Assembly: GCA_021613335.1 (NCBI GenBank)
Contig: JAJTWR010000251.1
Coordinates: 721,001-785,000, forward strand
Direction of reading: 5' to 3'
Length of the DNA stretch: 64,000 nucleotides
Origin: Whitmania pigra
Lineage: Eukaryota > Annelida > Clitellata > Hirudinida > Haemopidae
The notes beneath the pieces are model-generated. The model was not told the DNA's origin, ran no database searches, and saw only the letters and a list, made by a program, of their open reading frames with translations. Shown piece by piece: positions 37,421-54,191 of the stretch (positions are counted from its first letter, which is position 1; the number at the start of each line of letters is the position of its first letter). The position numbers were made by a program, and so were the translations under genes.

Positions 37421-38708
37421 ATACGCGAACGGACGGGTAAATGAGGTGCCTTTGATTGAGGTAAATTAGTTTACCTGCATTTACCTGGAACAATAGCTCT
37501 AAGCGCGTTAATTGTAGAACCTCATAAAATAGTTATTTGTTAAATTTAAATCTCGCAATCAGGTATTATTATTATTGTTATAAATACATTATTGAATGCT
37601 CTCTTTGTCTTACCATTCACTCGTAGCATTATTTATAACTTTAACTTTAACAGATGTTAGACTTATGTTTAATTATCAAGTTATTTTTGTCATTCGGGAC
37701 AGCTTGTTTTTATAATTCGGTATGCACACACAAATTTGTATCAGTGATCCACAGGACTTTTGTGAAATAATTAATAAACGTTGATGAATAAAAACAACAA
37801 CAAATCATTGTAATGACCTATGAATAATGCCGATAGCAAAATCTAGTCCACGATAATGCTATCGCAAACACTTATCATCCACTTTTGGTCTACCAGGTCT
37901 AACTTTGTCATCAACATCAACCATCTCAAACCAACTGCTACTGGATCACTGTTTGTGATCAACTGTTAGTAGAGACATACTTGTCCACATTTAGTCTCTC
38001 CGTCATTCTTGAGGATTCTGCAATCCTCCTAAATTTATTTAATTGTTTATTATCGTGTTATTATTATTATTATCTTGGCTTATTAGGGTCTAGTAGACCT
38101 TGTTAGGGCTAGGAATAAATAAATTTATGTAACGCTCAATCTGCTAATCTTCAAGGGCTTTGTTCAGGACGCAAATCGGGTTTTGAACACGTCACATTTC
38201 AACCGCTGGATTATCGATAAGTAATGCCGAAACACAGACACATTTCGCTTGTCCGTGAGCAATAAAAATTAAAAAATAAAAATTATTATTTTATATGTGA
38301 AGATGGATAGAAACAATAAATTATTTCTTCATCGATTTGTTGATTGAGTATGGGCAGTACTTTTATTTTTTTATCATGCCTGTTTGTGTCTAATTCGTGT
38401 TCGTAGCTAATACCTAGTTGTATCTAACACGTGTTTGTATCTCATAGGTGTTTGGCCAAATTACACTATAGATCCTTTTGACTAAACCTTTCGAGTTTTG
38501 CAAGGGATGATGGAGAGATGGAATGGTAAAAGAGTTGGCAATGTTGATGATGCTGATGATGGACATAACTTTTCGATAACTCGAATCATGCATTTTGAAA
38601 TGTATTTCATCGATTTTGGATGGGTTAAAGTGGGAGGTTATTTTTTTTAAAGCATGGAACACATGGGGCGATCTGTCGTTATTAGAGGTAATGCTGACGA
38701 AAACGGTG

Positions 38709-39033
<325 letters not shown>

Positions 39034-40619
39034 ATGACATCTAACTTTTTTTTGGTGGTTTTCACGTTCTGGGTTTTCTTTCTCAATTACAACGAATTAA
39101 TCAAATTTAATAAATAACAAAAAACCCACCACTACGATAAGAGTGTTACATCAGTGACAACAACAGCACGAATGAAGCAACGATAGCAACAGGATTTAAC
39201 GAGAGCATCGAGTTGGCTACAACAACATCAACTACAAGTAGCATCAACAACAACAAAATGTTTCCTGAAATAAACCACAATATAAGTTATAATAAACTCC
39301 AAACTACTTGATAACGGCGAAAGTCTAAAATCAGATAAGTCAAGATCAAAACAAACACGGCCAGTATCCTCTCAAAGCAACTGACTGTAACAACCTCAAC
39401 TGCCGCGGCGACGCCGACTACAACAGCAGCAGCAACTGCTACTCTCTACTCTAGTTGTATCCTCCCCTTATTAGATAGTATTAGATAATTAAGCCGTTAT
39501 CGAATTGAATTCAACAACATTGTTAACTCGATCACGCGGTAACAACAACATCGACTGCTACACTTTTACGAGCCACACCACACCAACGACAACACAAAAC
39601 AACAACGACAACTCACCTATCCGAATCTTGTGTCGTTATATCCCAGTTTCAAATACTTTTTTTGCAGCGACTCAGTCACATCTGATCCCAACAGCGTGTC
39701 CCAGTGCTTATTATTTGGCATACGTTTTGTCTCTGCGTGTTTTGGAGTTGAGCGATCAGGTGTTGTCAAATAAAGAGAATAGAGATGTAGAGGATGTGAG
39801 AGAAAGTGATTAGAATGATGATGCTGATGATGAGAGTTCTATAATGATGACGTCAGGGAAGGGGATGGCCTTTCCAGATGGATGATGGGTTCTCTACTGT
39901 ATCCGAATCGACAAGCAATCTTAGATCGGTAAATCGACATTTTTCGTCATGGCCTTTATCATCAGCACCTTAGCCATCGACATCATCATCTGCTTCACCA
40001 TAATCCTGAGGAGCATAATCACCATCACGACCATTTTTGTAGAGGCTTATCCACCCCATCCCCATCTCACCCCGTCTAAATGCTGTGCTTCAACAAACAG
40101 GATGTGATGCTGAGGCGAATATTTCATCATCATCAAAATTAATATTTGGATTATCATTACTGCTGCTGTTTTATTGATGTTAATATCTCAATTAAAAGGG
40201 CAAAGCATTTAGAGAGCATTTTACGGAGAAAATAAACGAATGTGACAAACAAATAAAAAAATAGCGATAAAAGTTCAGTATTATAGAAATTATATTCAAA
40301 CATCTGCTGTTAGTCATGTTATGTTGACAAGCAGACGTCTCTTCCTTTATTTTTTGAAAATTATTGTGAAGTTAAACTGACTTGGTGATGTTTAATTAAT
40401 TTGTGATTCAGAAATAAATTTTAAACAAAATGAGAGTTCCTAGTTTTGATGAAAAAACAGTCCTTTTGAATCTTTTTACAGTAAATTGTCATAATTTTTA
40501 TATTTAATTGATCGTCATTTATCAAACTTTAATTACATTTCTGATAATTGACCTGGAAGACGAGTCCATTTATTTAAGTCATATTTAACCATTTGTCCCC
40601 ACATCCGAGTTATTTCAAG

Positions 40620-42525
40620 ATGGTGTCCCTGTTGACAAGGACGCTTACTATTGACTACCGGGCAGACGTTTTTTCATTCGCAACTTTGATATATTTGTTA
40701 GGCTTCGTAATTACATGGTTTGTGCCGTTTCTCATAATTTACGGGTCAGGAAGTGAGTGTATTTTCTATTTTTCTGCTCTACAGTTTTTTTGTTTTTGTT
40801 TGCCTTGAGAATATGTGTTACAGCTTTACGAACTAGGAAAAATATTAGCTAACCTTAAATTTTTTTAAATTTGTTATCTTTATGGGTTTGTCATTGGATG
40901 ACATCCTGAAATATGTAATTGTTGAAGCCAAAAAAAACTTAAAAGAAAAAATCTTGAGAGATTTGATAATCATTCCCTGTAAACTGATCTGTCTTTTTAC
41001 CATCTTGATCATAATAACAAAAACAAATTATAAAAAAAACTTGTGATACCAGCAACAACAGAAACAATGATTACTATTATTAATGGATATTTCTTTAAAT
41101 CCTGCAGAAGTGTGGAACCAAGTGAGTCTACTGAACCCAGCACAGGCTCAAGTGAGATTCAAGCATGAATTGATAACGAAAGTTGTCATCGACGAAGACG
41201 GAGATTTCCTCACATTTGGCACGTTCTTTGACTACAACGACTTATTTCTAGACCACGTCAGGGTCCCTGTGATTAAGGTATCTAACCTTGAATAAGTCAT
41301 CTCAACTTTAGTTTTGTTTACAAACTGTATGAAAACATTGAATGAGTTTCCAACCCTGAATCAATCAATCGTAACTTTTGTTTCATTTGTTAACTTTTTA
41401 TTATAAATTTCTGAACTATGGCTAAGATTAGGATCAGGATTTGTAAAATTGACAAATTACAAAATGAAATTCTAAAAACATTGAATAAGTTTCTACTTCT
41501 GAGGTCTTTGAAGATGTTTGTCGTCTTTTAAGGTGTCTGAAGTTGATGAGGACGGTGATGAAGTGAAAGACCACATGGACATGGAAGTCAGTTTTCCACT
41601 GAGAGAGGTGGAACGTGTCCATCACATGGAACTGCTGCTTTTGTTTGAGTACTACCTTGAGGTGAGAAGAATGGTTATGATGGTGCTAATGGTGATTATG
41701 ATAATGATGGTGCTGATCATCATGATGGTGCCAATAGTGATTATAAAAGGAAGATAGTCATGGAAGCTAATAAAGTGATGATCATATCATTACATCATTA
41801 TCCCCCCACATCATCATCATCATCACCACCATCGTCATCATCCTCATCAACATCATCACAGAGTCAGAAATTCATGATGGAGTCAATGGCTTACCTCGAT
41901 GTAATGCCAGAGTTTCCTCGATCAACCATCGAGATGGTCGGGGACCTGACTCTCGTACAGTTGGAAGTGCTGCCCCATTTCCTGGTCAACCCTTTCAATG
42001 TGGGTTTGTCTTCAGAGTTGTTGTTGGTCATAGTTGTTAGTGTTGTAGCAATGACTTGTTGTAGAGTTGTTGGTAGTGCATTTAGGGTTCACATTTTAAC
42101 AGGCCTCTGTAATAAAGCCATCGTCCAGTTTTGAACTGATCGACATACTCCACGAATACCACAACAGAAGTGGTGAGTTTCAGTTACTCATCGATGCCCA
42201 TATCACATGTGATGTCGTCGACACTTTCTTACTTGTTGTAAATGTTGTCGTCATTGACTTAATTGACATGCCATCATCATCATCAATGCCATTAACTTAT
42301 TTGTTTCTTGTCATCATCAGTTTCATTTTAATTGACTTGATCGATATCATCATTATCATGACATTGTCATCTAAACAAAAAAAAACAGTAAGAACGGAGT
42401 TGGAAGTTACCAGCGTCTTCACAAAGACATCAATTGAAGAAGCTCGATTTACACTCAAGATCAAAGTCAACTACCCCAGGCAGTCCAATATAATGTGAGT
42501 GATGAAGAGGGGAAGGATGTTATTA

Positions 42526-42560
<35 letters not shown>

Positions 42561-43457
42561 TATTATTGTTATCATTCAAATACTTATTAGTCTTTATTAT
42601 TAATTATTATTATTCTTTATTACCAATTGTACCACCTTAAAAAAATTCTCCACATGTTGCAAAGGTCCACTCTTGTTCTCCTCTCTGCCGTCGTCCCTTG
42701 TTTCTCTAAACAGTTCCTCACTATTTAAATCCCATCTTAAAAAACACATTCTATCCACCTGTTGAACCTGTTATCCACATTTCCACCTTATCATTCATTT
42801 TATTACCCTGGTTTTTTTCCTCGTTGATTACATCGCTTATTCATTATTCCGATTATTCCTCGTCTCTCAGTTGTTGCCATTAATTTTCACCTGTCGTTAC
42901 CATTAGAAGTTTATATACATGCAAAGACCCTTTCAAACGCCCCTTTAAATTTGTCAAATTGAAACAACCTATACCCTAGACGGGAATTAATTCCCTTGGG
43001 ATAGTTCATTAATGAATTTGTGAATCTTTTTTTGGTGTGATTTTTTTTTGGCTATTTGAATATAGTTTTTTGAAAATAAACGAATTCAAACCTGAAAAAA
43101 AAATTGCAACTTGTTCATTTAATGCAGTTGATTGGATAATATTATGCGATCGCAAATTAAACATATGTTGTGCTATTTCTTCATTCATCCTTACAAAAGA
43201 TGATATTATTATTATTGTTGTTGTTGCTGCTGCTGTTATTATTATTATTTTTATTATTAGCAGTATATTTATTATTATTAGTATTCATCTCATGAATTCT
43301 TTTCAGGGTGTCAACCTCTCCATTCGTATTATTCAAGTGGGCCTACATCCAGTACTTCTATGTAGTCCTCCTCTTCATCTTCGTCTTCAATCTCATCAAC
43401 AAGCACGTATTTATGAACAAACTTGTGACCTCTGTGGCCACACCTGGGATCATGTGA
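40620..43457 (+). CDS. TMEM231: Transmembrane protein 231, copy 1
   Basis: Seven exons: 40620-40752, 41108-41277, 41533-41661, 41862-41999, 42103-42172, 42389-42494, 43307-43457; 298 residues (human 316). Two membrane helices bracket a large luminal domain: TM1 at about 22-43 (ATLIYLLGFVITWFVPFLII) and TM2 near the C-terminus (YIQYFYVVLLFIFVFNL). Conserved blocks include QVRFKHEL, DEDGDEVKDHMDMEVSFPL and KFMMESMAYLDV, matching TMEM231 VRFQHQ, NQDGKTDMLHFKLELPL and VMQSMAF. TMEM231 belongs to the B9/MKS complex of the ciliary transition zone. The next gene is its tandem paralogue; this copy is the closer of the two to vertebrate TMEM231. The start is the first ATG in frame. AATAAA near 43485. 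Confidence 0.9.
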
Positions 43458-43893
43458 TGTGACTGAAATTTTTTCGAGGCAAAATAAAAAAAAAACATGG
43501 TTACAAAGACTTCGAGAGTTTTTCATGAAGTGGCTTCAGGAGTTTTGAAAGTTGTTATATTTTTGGCTGTGTCACTTGAGCTGTTTCATGTTTTCTGGAA
43601 ATTTTGCAAGCTGATTTCTTCTGCTGAACAAATCAATTCTTGGTATTGTTAAATTGGCAAATGAATGAAACTGGACAAAGAGCTATAAACTAAGTTTCTA
43701 GATTGATCGCAAGTTGTATAAAATGTTTCTGTATTTTTGTTTTAAGTTATAAAACGATTTACGAAACACATATAAATTCATATAATAAAAATTCTTACTT
43801 ACATAAAATATTAATGTTAGTATTAATAACAGACTTACTTAAAGAATTTAAAAAAAAAAAGGTGAGCTTAGTTACCAAGTAGTTTGTTTAGAA
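43458..43893. other. Spacer between TMEM231 copies
   Basis: 436 bp separating the stop codon of copy 1 from the start codon of copy 2 on the same strand. AT-rich, with the copy 1 poly-A signal near 43485; no repeat or other gene seen. Confidence 0.6.
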
Positions 43894-46070
43894 ATGGCTC
43901 CTTGGAAACTATTTTCGGTCACGGATACAGTAAAGTACAAGGCATTCACTTGCTCTTGGTCGATATTAATTATTTCTTTAGTTTATGTCGGTCTGATTGC
44001 GGTACCGTTCTTGATTTTGTTTCGAATTGGAAGTAAGTCTTGAGAAGGAAATTTTGTTGAATTGAACTAATCGTCTGTAATTGGGTGCTTGTCGATACTG
44101 TCACGGGGAATTAAAGTAGCTAGTACCATATTATTAGCTAACAACATTTTTTAATGCAGACGTCTGGCCGACGGATAGCGATTATGAGCAGCCATCTTTG
44201 CAATTTACGCGCTTGTTTTCCGTTTCGATGAAAACCAGTCGCACTGGAAAAGAAGTCATAACCTATTCCTCGGTCAACACCACCGAACTATTCAGACCTT
44301 TCAACTTTAGGATTCCAACGATAACAGTTATTCTCTCAATTGATTTTAGTTATTTTTTTGAAATGTCTTAAATTCAACGAACAAATGATTTTAGATAACT
44401 CTTAAAATATATTTATGCTGGCAAAGACAGTACAAAAGGCGGCGGCAAAAAAAGTCTCAGCATAATAAACCTTTCCGCAGTTAACCACTTGGATTTTAAT
44501 GAATTAATAATTACGAGAATGAGTTGCATGTTCGTTAAAGTAATTTCTGATGGCAGCATCAAGAGTTTGATGACAACGGTGACGGATTGAACGACAGGAT
44601 GGATTTCGAGATGAAGATGCCACTCCTAAGCAACGAGAGCATTCATGAAGTTGATCTCATCTTAATATACAACGTCACCCTCGATGTAGGCACGCTCATG
44701 TTTTCATGTCCACAGTTAATTATAATGATAATAATTTATTTCTGCTAACTATTTAGATTACTTAACTTATATTAATTAATAAATAAATTTGTTGGAAAAT
44801 CACGACAGAGATCAAAGAAAGTGTTCGAGTCTTTTGTGAGGATCCATTCGTCTCAGAAGCTCTCGAAGATCATGACCCTCAAAGTCATTGGGGACACAAA
44901 GCTCACCCAACTGAAGCCCCTTGAGAATCCAAACAGTGTCATAAACTACCTGGAAAATAGGGTGAGACTTGAGAGGGTGCATGGCTGTAGCAGAATTTTT
45001 ATGTTTGTAGCTGGGGTGACTTAAGAACTTTAAATAGATTGTAATGAATATTTAAAAAACGTAAATACAGAGAATTAATGCAATGACTATGTTTCAAATG
45101 ATTTTAATTTAAAACTTTCTGCAAAACAAAAGAATTTAATTTGACAACTACATTAAACTTTCTCAAATGTATTTCATTTGCAGAGGTTACTTAAGATATA
45201 ATATTTACAAACTAAAATTTGTCATCATGGCATCATTATAATTTTTCAAACCTTCCATTCCAGAGAAAGGCCGGAAAGTCAAAATGCAGCGATTTATTGA
45301 TGCCAAACACCGATTCGTACGACATCATTTCTTGCTACGTCGACCCACAACAAGGTTAATATAGGACATGCAACAACATTTAGCAAAAGATCTCAGCAAT
45401 CACAATCATCACAAATTAATAATCATCTGAGACTATCACTTTTAGATCCCAGGGTTATCACCGACATATATGTTGTCAATAAAATTAATTAATTAGTTAT
45501 ACCTTATTATTAATTATATTATGTTAATAATACATATTTATTAACGCATTATTAATTACATTAATAATACATACTATTGTCTTCAGCACTCCTGGAGCTG
45601 TCAGATGTCAAACATTCTTGGCAGCCAATAAAGTTGGAGTCGGAGGCATTCCTATTAAGAGCTCTCATTGGCTACAAGGCTAAGCAAAATGTCATGTGAG
45701 TCAGGCCTCAGAATAATAGTAATAATTACCTTGTCAAATTAGTCTACTCATTATGCACATCTGATTGATTATGATATTAATACTCCTTAATGTGACGTTT
45801 AAAACTTCCAACTTAATGCATATTATCACATGATATTTACCATGAACTAATATTAAATATCATTACTAATATTTTAACAATATTATTATAACATCCCAAA
45901 ATAGCTACGACACCTATCATTGGCTGGCCATAAAGTGGCTGTACATACAGTTTGCCGCCATCCTCCTCATACTGGCATGCCTCACCCAGTTCTTCCTGAG
46001 CTGTTTGTTCCTGAACCATTTGGTCGATGCCTTCACAGACGACAAGGAAGTCAAGAAGAAACAAAGCTGA
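43894..46070 (+). CDS. Transmembrane protein 231, divergent copy 2
   Basis: Seven exons: 43894-44032, 44160-44326, 44557-44685, 44809-44961, 45264-45354, 45587-45695, 45905-46070; 317 residues. Exon number and every intron phase equal those of copy 1 and exon 3 is 129 nt in both, so this is a tandem duplicate. It keeps TM1 (WSILIISLVYVGLIAVPFL), the LQFTRL block, an RIPTITHQEFDDNGDGLNDR stretch matching human VPLVSTREEDRNQDGKTD, and a C-terminal helix (LAIKWLYIQFAAILLILACL). The mid-luminal region is poorly conserved and has extra basic and Cys-rich sequence (RKAGKSKCSDLL). It may have a modified or tissue-specific ciliary role. AATAAA near 46184. Assignment to the family is firm; equivalence of function is not. 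Confidence 0.85.
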
Positions 46071-46921
46071 TGATAATTATCAGCAGCGGTGTTGTATCAT
46101 GCCGATGAAATATGCTAATGAAGTATTTGAAGGATGGTATTGTTCTAGAATTTAAGCAATGGTGTTATTACGATATCTATTGTGTCAATAAAATACGTTA
46201 ATAAAGTATTTTAGAACTGATGACATTCCAAGTAGCTGTGTTTATCGATTAAATATGTTAATCGTGTGGTGTTTTAAATCGTTGTGAGAAAGACAATTGA
46301 GAACAGGTGTGATGCTCCATCGGAATCTCTCTTACTACTATCGTTGTTGTTTGTCCAATCGCTTGATTGGTTAACCATTTTAACAATTCTTTATTTGTTG
46401 GTGGTTGTGTAAGTTAGCAGACATTAGTGATGTGATTGTCATCAAGCAATTTCGACGATAGTAACTCACATCATGATTATCATTATTGTTGTGAACTCAG
46501 TTTTTTATGCCTTTGTGAGAAAATGTCATGCTGGCAAAAACACCTTGCATGCTGTTGTAGGAGAGCAACAGTGACAAATATGGTGATTATAGTAAGAGTG
46601 ATTGCTGATGATCATCGTAAAGTTCACAAATGATAAGGTTGATTCAAAATGTTATAAGGAAAAGGGTAATGGTGATTTCATTGTGTTAGCAAAGATAATG
46701 ATAATGAAGTTGATGATAAAGGTTGCGATGTAGGTGTAGGTGTGGAATGCATACCACAGTCTATCACATGATTAAGAATTCCTAACACGAGCCCGAGTTA
46801 CAAGAAAAAAACCAACCAATCTCAAAATGCACCATCAATGTTTTATAAATCAACAAGTTGATCGCTCGCAGGCACGGAGCAGATTTAACACCAGATCCAA
46901 TCCCATGGGGCCGACCACCCC
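46071..46921. other. Convergent 3' flanks
   Basis: Between TMEM231 copy 2 (+) and adenosine kinase (-). GATGAT-rich tracts; a 65-codon frame at 46436-46633 is unsupported. Confidence 0.55.
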
Positions 46922-51703
<4,782 letters not shown>

Positions 51704-51983
51704 TTTAGACGAACTTCTGAACTGAAAAATTCACGACTCTGTGTTCGTAGCCTCGTGGACAACGAATTGTTTCAACACATGCTAAGGTGGTATAATCGCA
51801 CATAACAATTAACGAATTATCAGCTAAAAAATATAATTTAACTTTTAAAAATATTGATGCAACTTTTAGAATATTTTTTAGCTTAATTTTTTAATCCTCT
51901 ATATTTTCTAATAACTTACTTACACTTTTAAGCGTCCCCGGCCTTTTCCGCCTGACGTTAATAGATTTGGGGAATCTCCTGCA
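51704..51983. promoter_or_regulatory. Bidirectional ADK/RPS17 promoter region
   Basis: Only 280 bp separate the start codons of ADK (-) and RPS17 (+). On the RPS17 side, CCTTTTCCGCC (51942-51952) is a pyrimidine tract of the 5'-TOP type that marks transcription starts of ribosomal protein genes. No TATA box. Confidence 0.6.
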
Positions 51984-53715
51984 ATGGTATGTGAATATTT
52001 GCCTTACTTTGTAACCTTTTGCAGTAATGGTGACATCTTTGCAGTAAGAATTTGCTTTGGATTATGTTGCATCTTTTTTCGCACAAAATAAGTGTTTGCT
52101 AGTTGAATTTTCGTCTACTCACCGGTTCACTGGCCGCTAAGTATCATAAGTATCATTTGGTTGCCCTTATTTTGAATTCTAGGGTCGTGTCAGAACCAAA
52201 ACGGTGAAGAGAGCTTCGAGAGTCATCGTCGAGAAGTTCTACCCTAGGTTGACACTTGACTTTCACACCAACAAGAGAATTATCGATGAAATCACCCTCA
52301 TTGCCTCTAAAAGGCTGAGGAACAAGGTTGCCGGGTGAGTCGGGACTTTGAGTTCGACACCTGGGTTGGAATCTAAAATTACTGCCTGACCATGTGACAC
52401 TAGAGTGTGGTTTTGTGGGAAATGAATTAAAAGCAACTGAAGTAGCCATGAAAATGAGCTTCCATGCGAACCTAACCGTCCACGTTTCTCCTCAAGGGTA
52501 TCATTGAGCTTAATTTACCTGAGCTAGCAAGATTTTATATGGGCAAGGTTACCCGTTCAATGCTTGCCAAGATATAGAATTTATCTTATTAAAAGTTGAA
52601 GGGAAGCAAAAATGTTGGGGCTTCTTAATTTTAAGATGAGTGGCAAAGAAAAGCTCTCAAATGTTGGAGAAAAACTCCCAGGGAAGCTTGATTCCTGATA
52701 ATGCCATTTTCTATAGCCTTGACAATAACCAGCCAATAATTTCATTGGCTGAAAGTGAATAAACAAAGGTTATAAATCCAGTGTTTTGAGCACTTGGAGC
52801 TTATCTGTGCTCTGAACTAAGCCAAGTTCTTTTTGGGCCTTGAATGGTGAGGATCATATTTGATCCCATTGCAAAGAGATTCAAGTAGAAGCTCTTTAAA
52901 GCATTCAGGCTTCCATCAATGCCTGTCTATTATTGTCTGTCCTGTTGAGATCCGATCACGTTTTGATGTCGTCTGCTGCTGCCATCGTGACGTTCAACGC
53001 AATGCTCTTGTTTTTCAGGTGCGTCACTCACATCATGAAGCGCATCAGGAAAGGTCCTGTCAGGGGGATCTCCATCAAGCTTCAGGATGAAGAGAAGGAG
53101 AAGAGAGACATGAAGGAACCCGAGGTCAGTCAACCCTTAATTTATTTTGCATTTTTGTTGTTGTTTTTATGTTTGGCTCTTGAAGTGCTTTTGTTTCGTT
53201 TCCTGTACTCATCTGCACATCATTTCCAAGAGCGTGTTGTTTGACAATTCAGTTTTCTTATATTCAGCCAATTAATACAATAAAGGCTAGAGTTTGCATA
53301 AAAAGTGGTTTGAGCATATTTTGATTCTTAAAAATTATTGAAAGAAGACTGCTGATTTAGAGCAAAGTAGAGTTTTTGTGCACTTAGAGAAATATTGAAT
53401 GGCAGCTGAAAGTGACTAACACGAAAGCTTTCCATACCCGTTCCGATTTCTGCTCGGCTTCTCCATGTTCTAGGTTAAGTTGGGCAGTTTGAATTGAACT
53501 TAAATTTCTCTTCCTTCCTCCAGAAATCTGCCATCGAGGAGGACATTGTTGAGATCGACCAGGATACCAAGAAGCTGATTGACCTCATGGGGATGTCTGA
53601 CCTTCCGTGCATCCAGGTCATCGTTTCCAATCCTGAGGAAATCCCTATCCCTGAGCCAGTCATAAGAGCACCAGTAATGCCATTTGTCCCCCTATCCAGA
53701 TTGAGGGAAATCTAG
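51984..53715 (+). CDS. RPS17: 40S ribosomal protein S17 (eS17)
   Basis: Four exons: 51984-51986 (only the ATG), 52183-52334, 53019-53124, 53524-53715; 150 residues. The intron directly after the start codon is typical of animal RPS17 genes. The protein begins [20 protein letters not shown] and has [22 protein letters not shown] and [20 protein letters not shown], all close to human eS17. The last exon begins with the conserved [19 protein letters not shown] helix. It then diverges into a Pro/Ile/Val-rich tail ([20 protein letters not shown]), making the protein about 15 residues longer than human (135). It is a structural protein of the small ribosomal subunit. ATTAAA near 53785. Confidence 0.96.
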
Positions 53716-54191
53716 GGAGGAGTGGAATGTAGCATCGGCTACATGGACAGTTGCTGAACATCAATTGTTCCTGCTATTAGTCATTAAAGTTAATTGGACA
53801 ACATAGGAGTTTTGAATTGTCTTTGACTTGAGCGTAAAAACTCGATTTAAGAACTGGTGATAGGGGTACTGGAAGTATTACAGTGGCATCATTTTTTATG
53901 TAAAGTTCAGGTTAATCTGGACCGAAGTCAGCTAAAAGATCTGGTTCCGACCTAAGGAATGGCTTTCCTTCTGTGTTTGCCCGGGTACAAGCTGATATCG
54001 TTTCTAGGTCGAGAGCTTCATATATGGTGAAGTGCATGGGTCTTAATAATATAAATGCATAAGTTTCCGTTTTATATTGTCACGTAATTTACGTATTATT
54101 ATTACCATTAAGTGTTAGGACCGGCAAATTATCGCGCCAGTTTGGCTTTCGACTGGTCGAGAGTACTATTTGGCTTCCTGCCGTCTGCAAG
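53716..54191. other. Intergenic spacer
   Basis: RPS17 3' flank and the upstream region of the next + strand gene. No TATA box or repeat recognised. Confidence 0.5.

Noticed and set aside
39505..39813. 102-codon + strand frame rich in Thr and Asn
   Set aside because: Derives from CAA/ACA-rich low-complexity DNA; no homology or splice context.
51987..53523. Intronic snoRNA in RPS17
   Set aside because: Ribosomal protein introns often host snoRNAs, but I found no convincing C/D box pair or H/ACA hairpin by eye.
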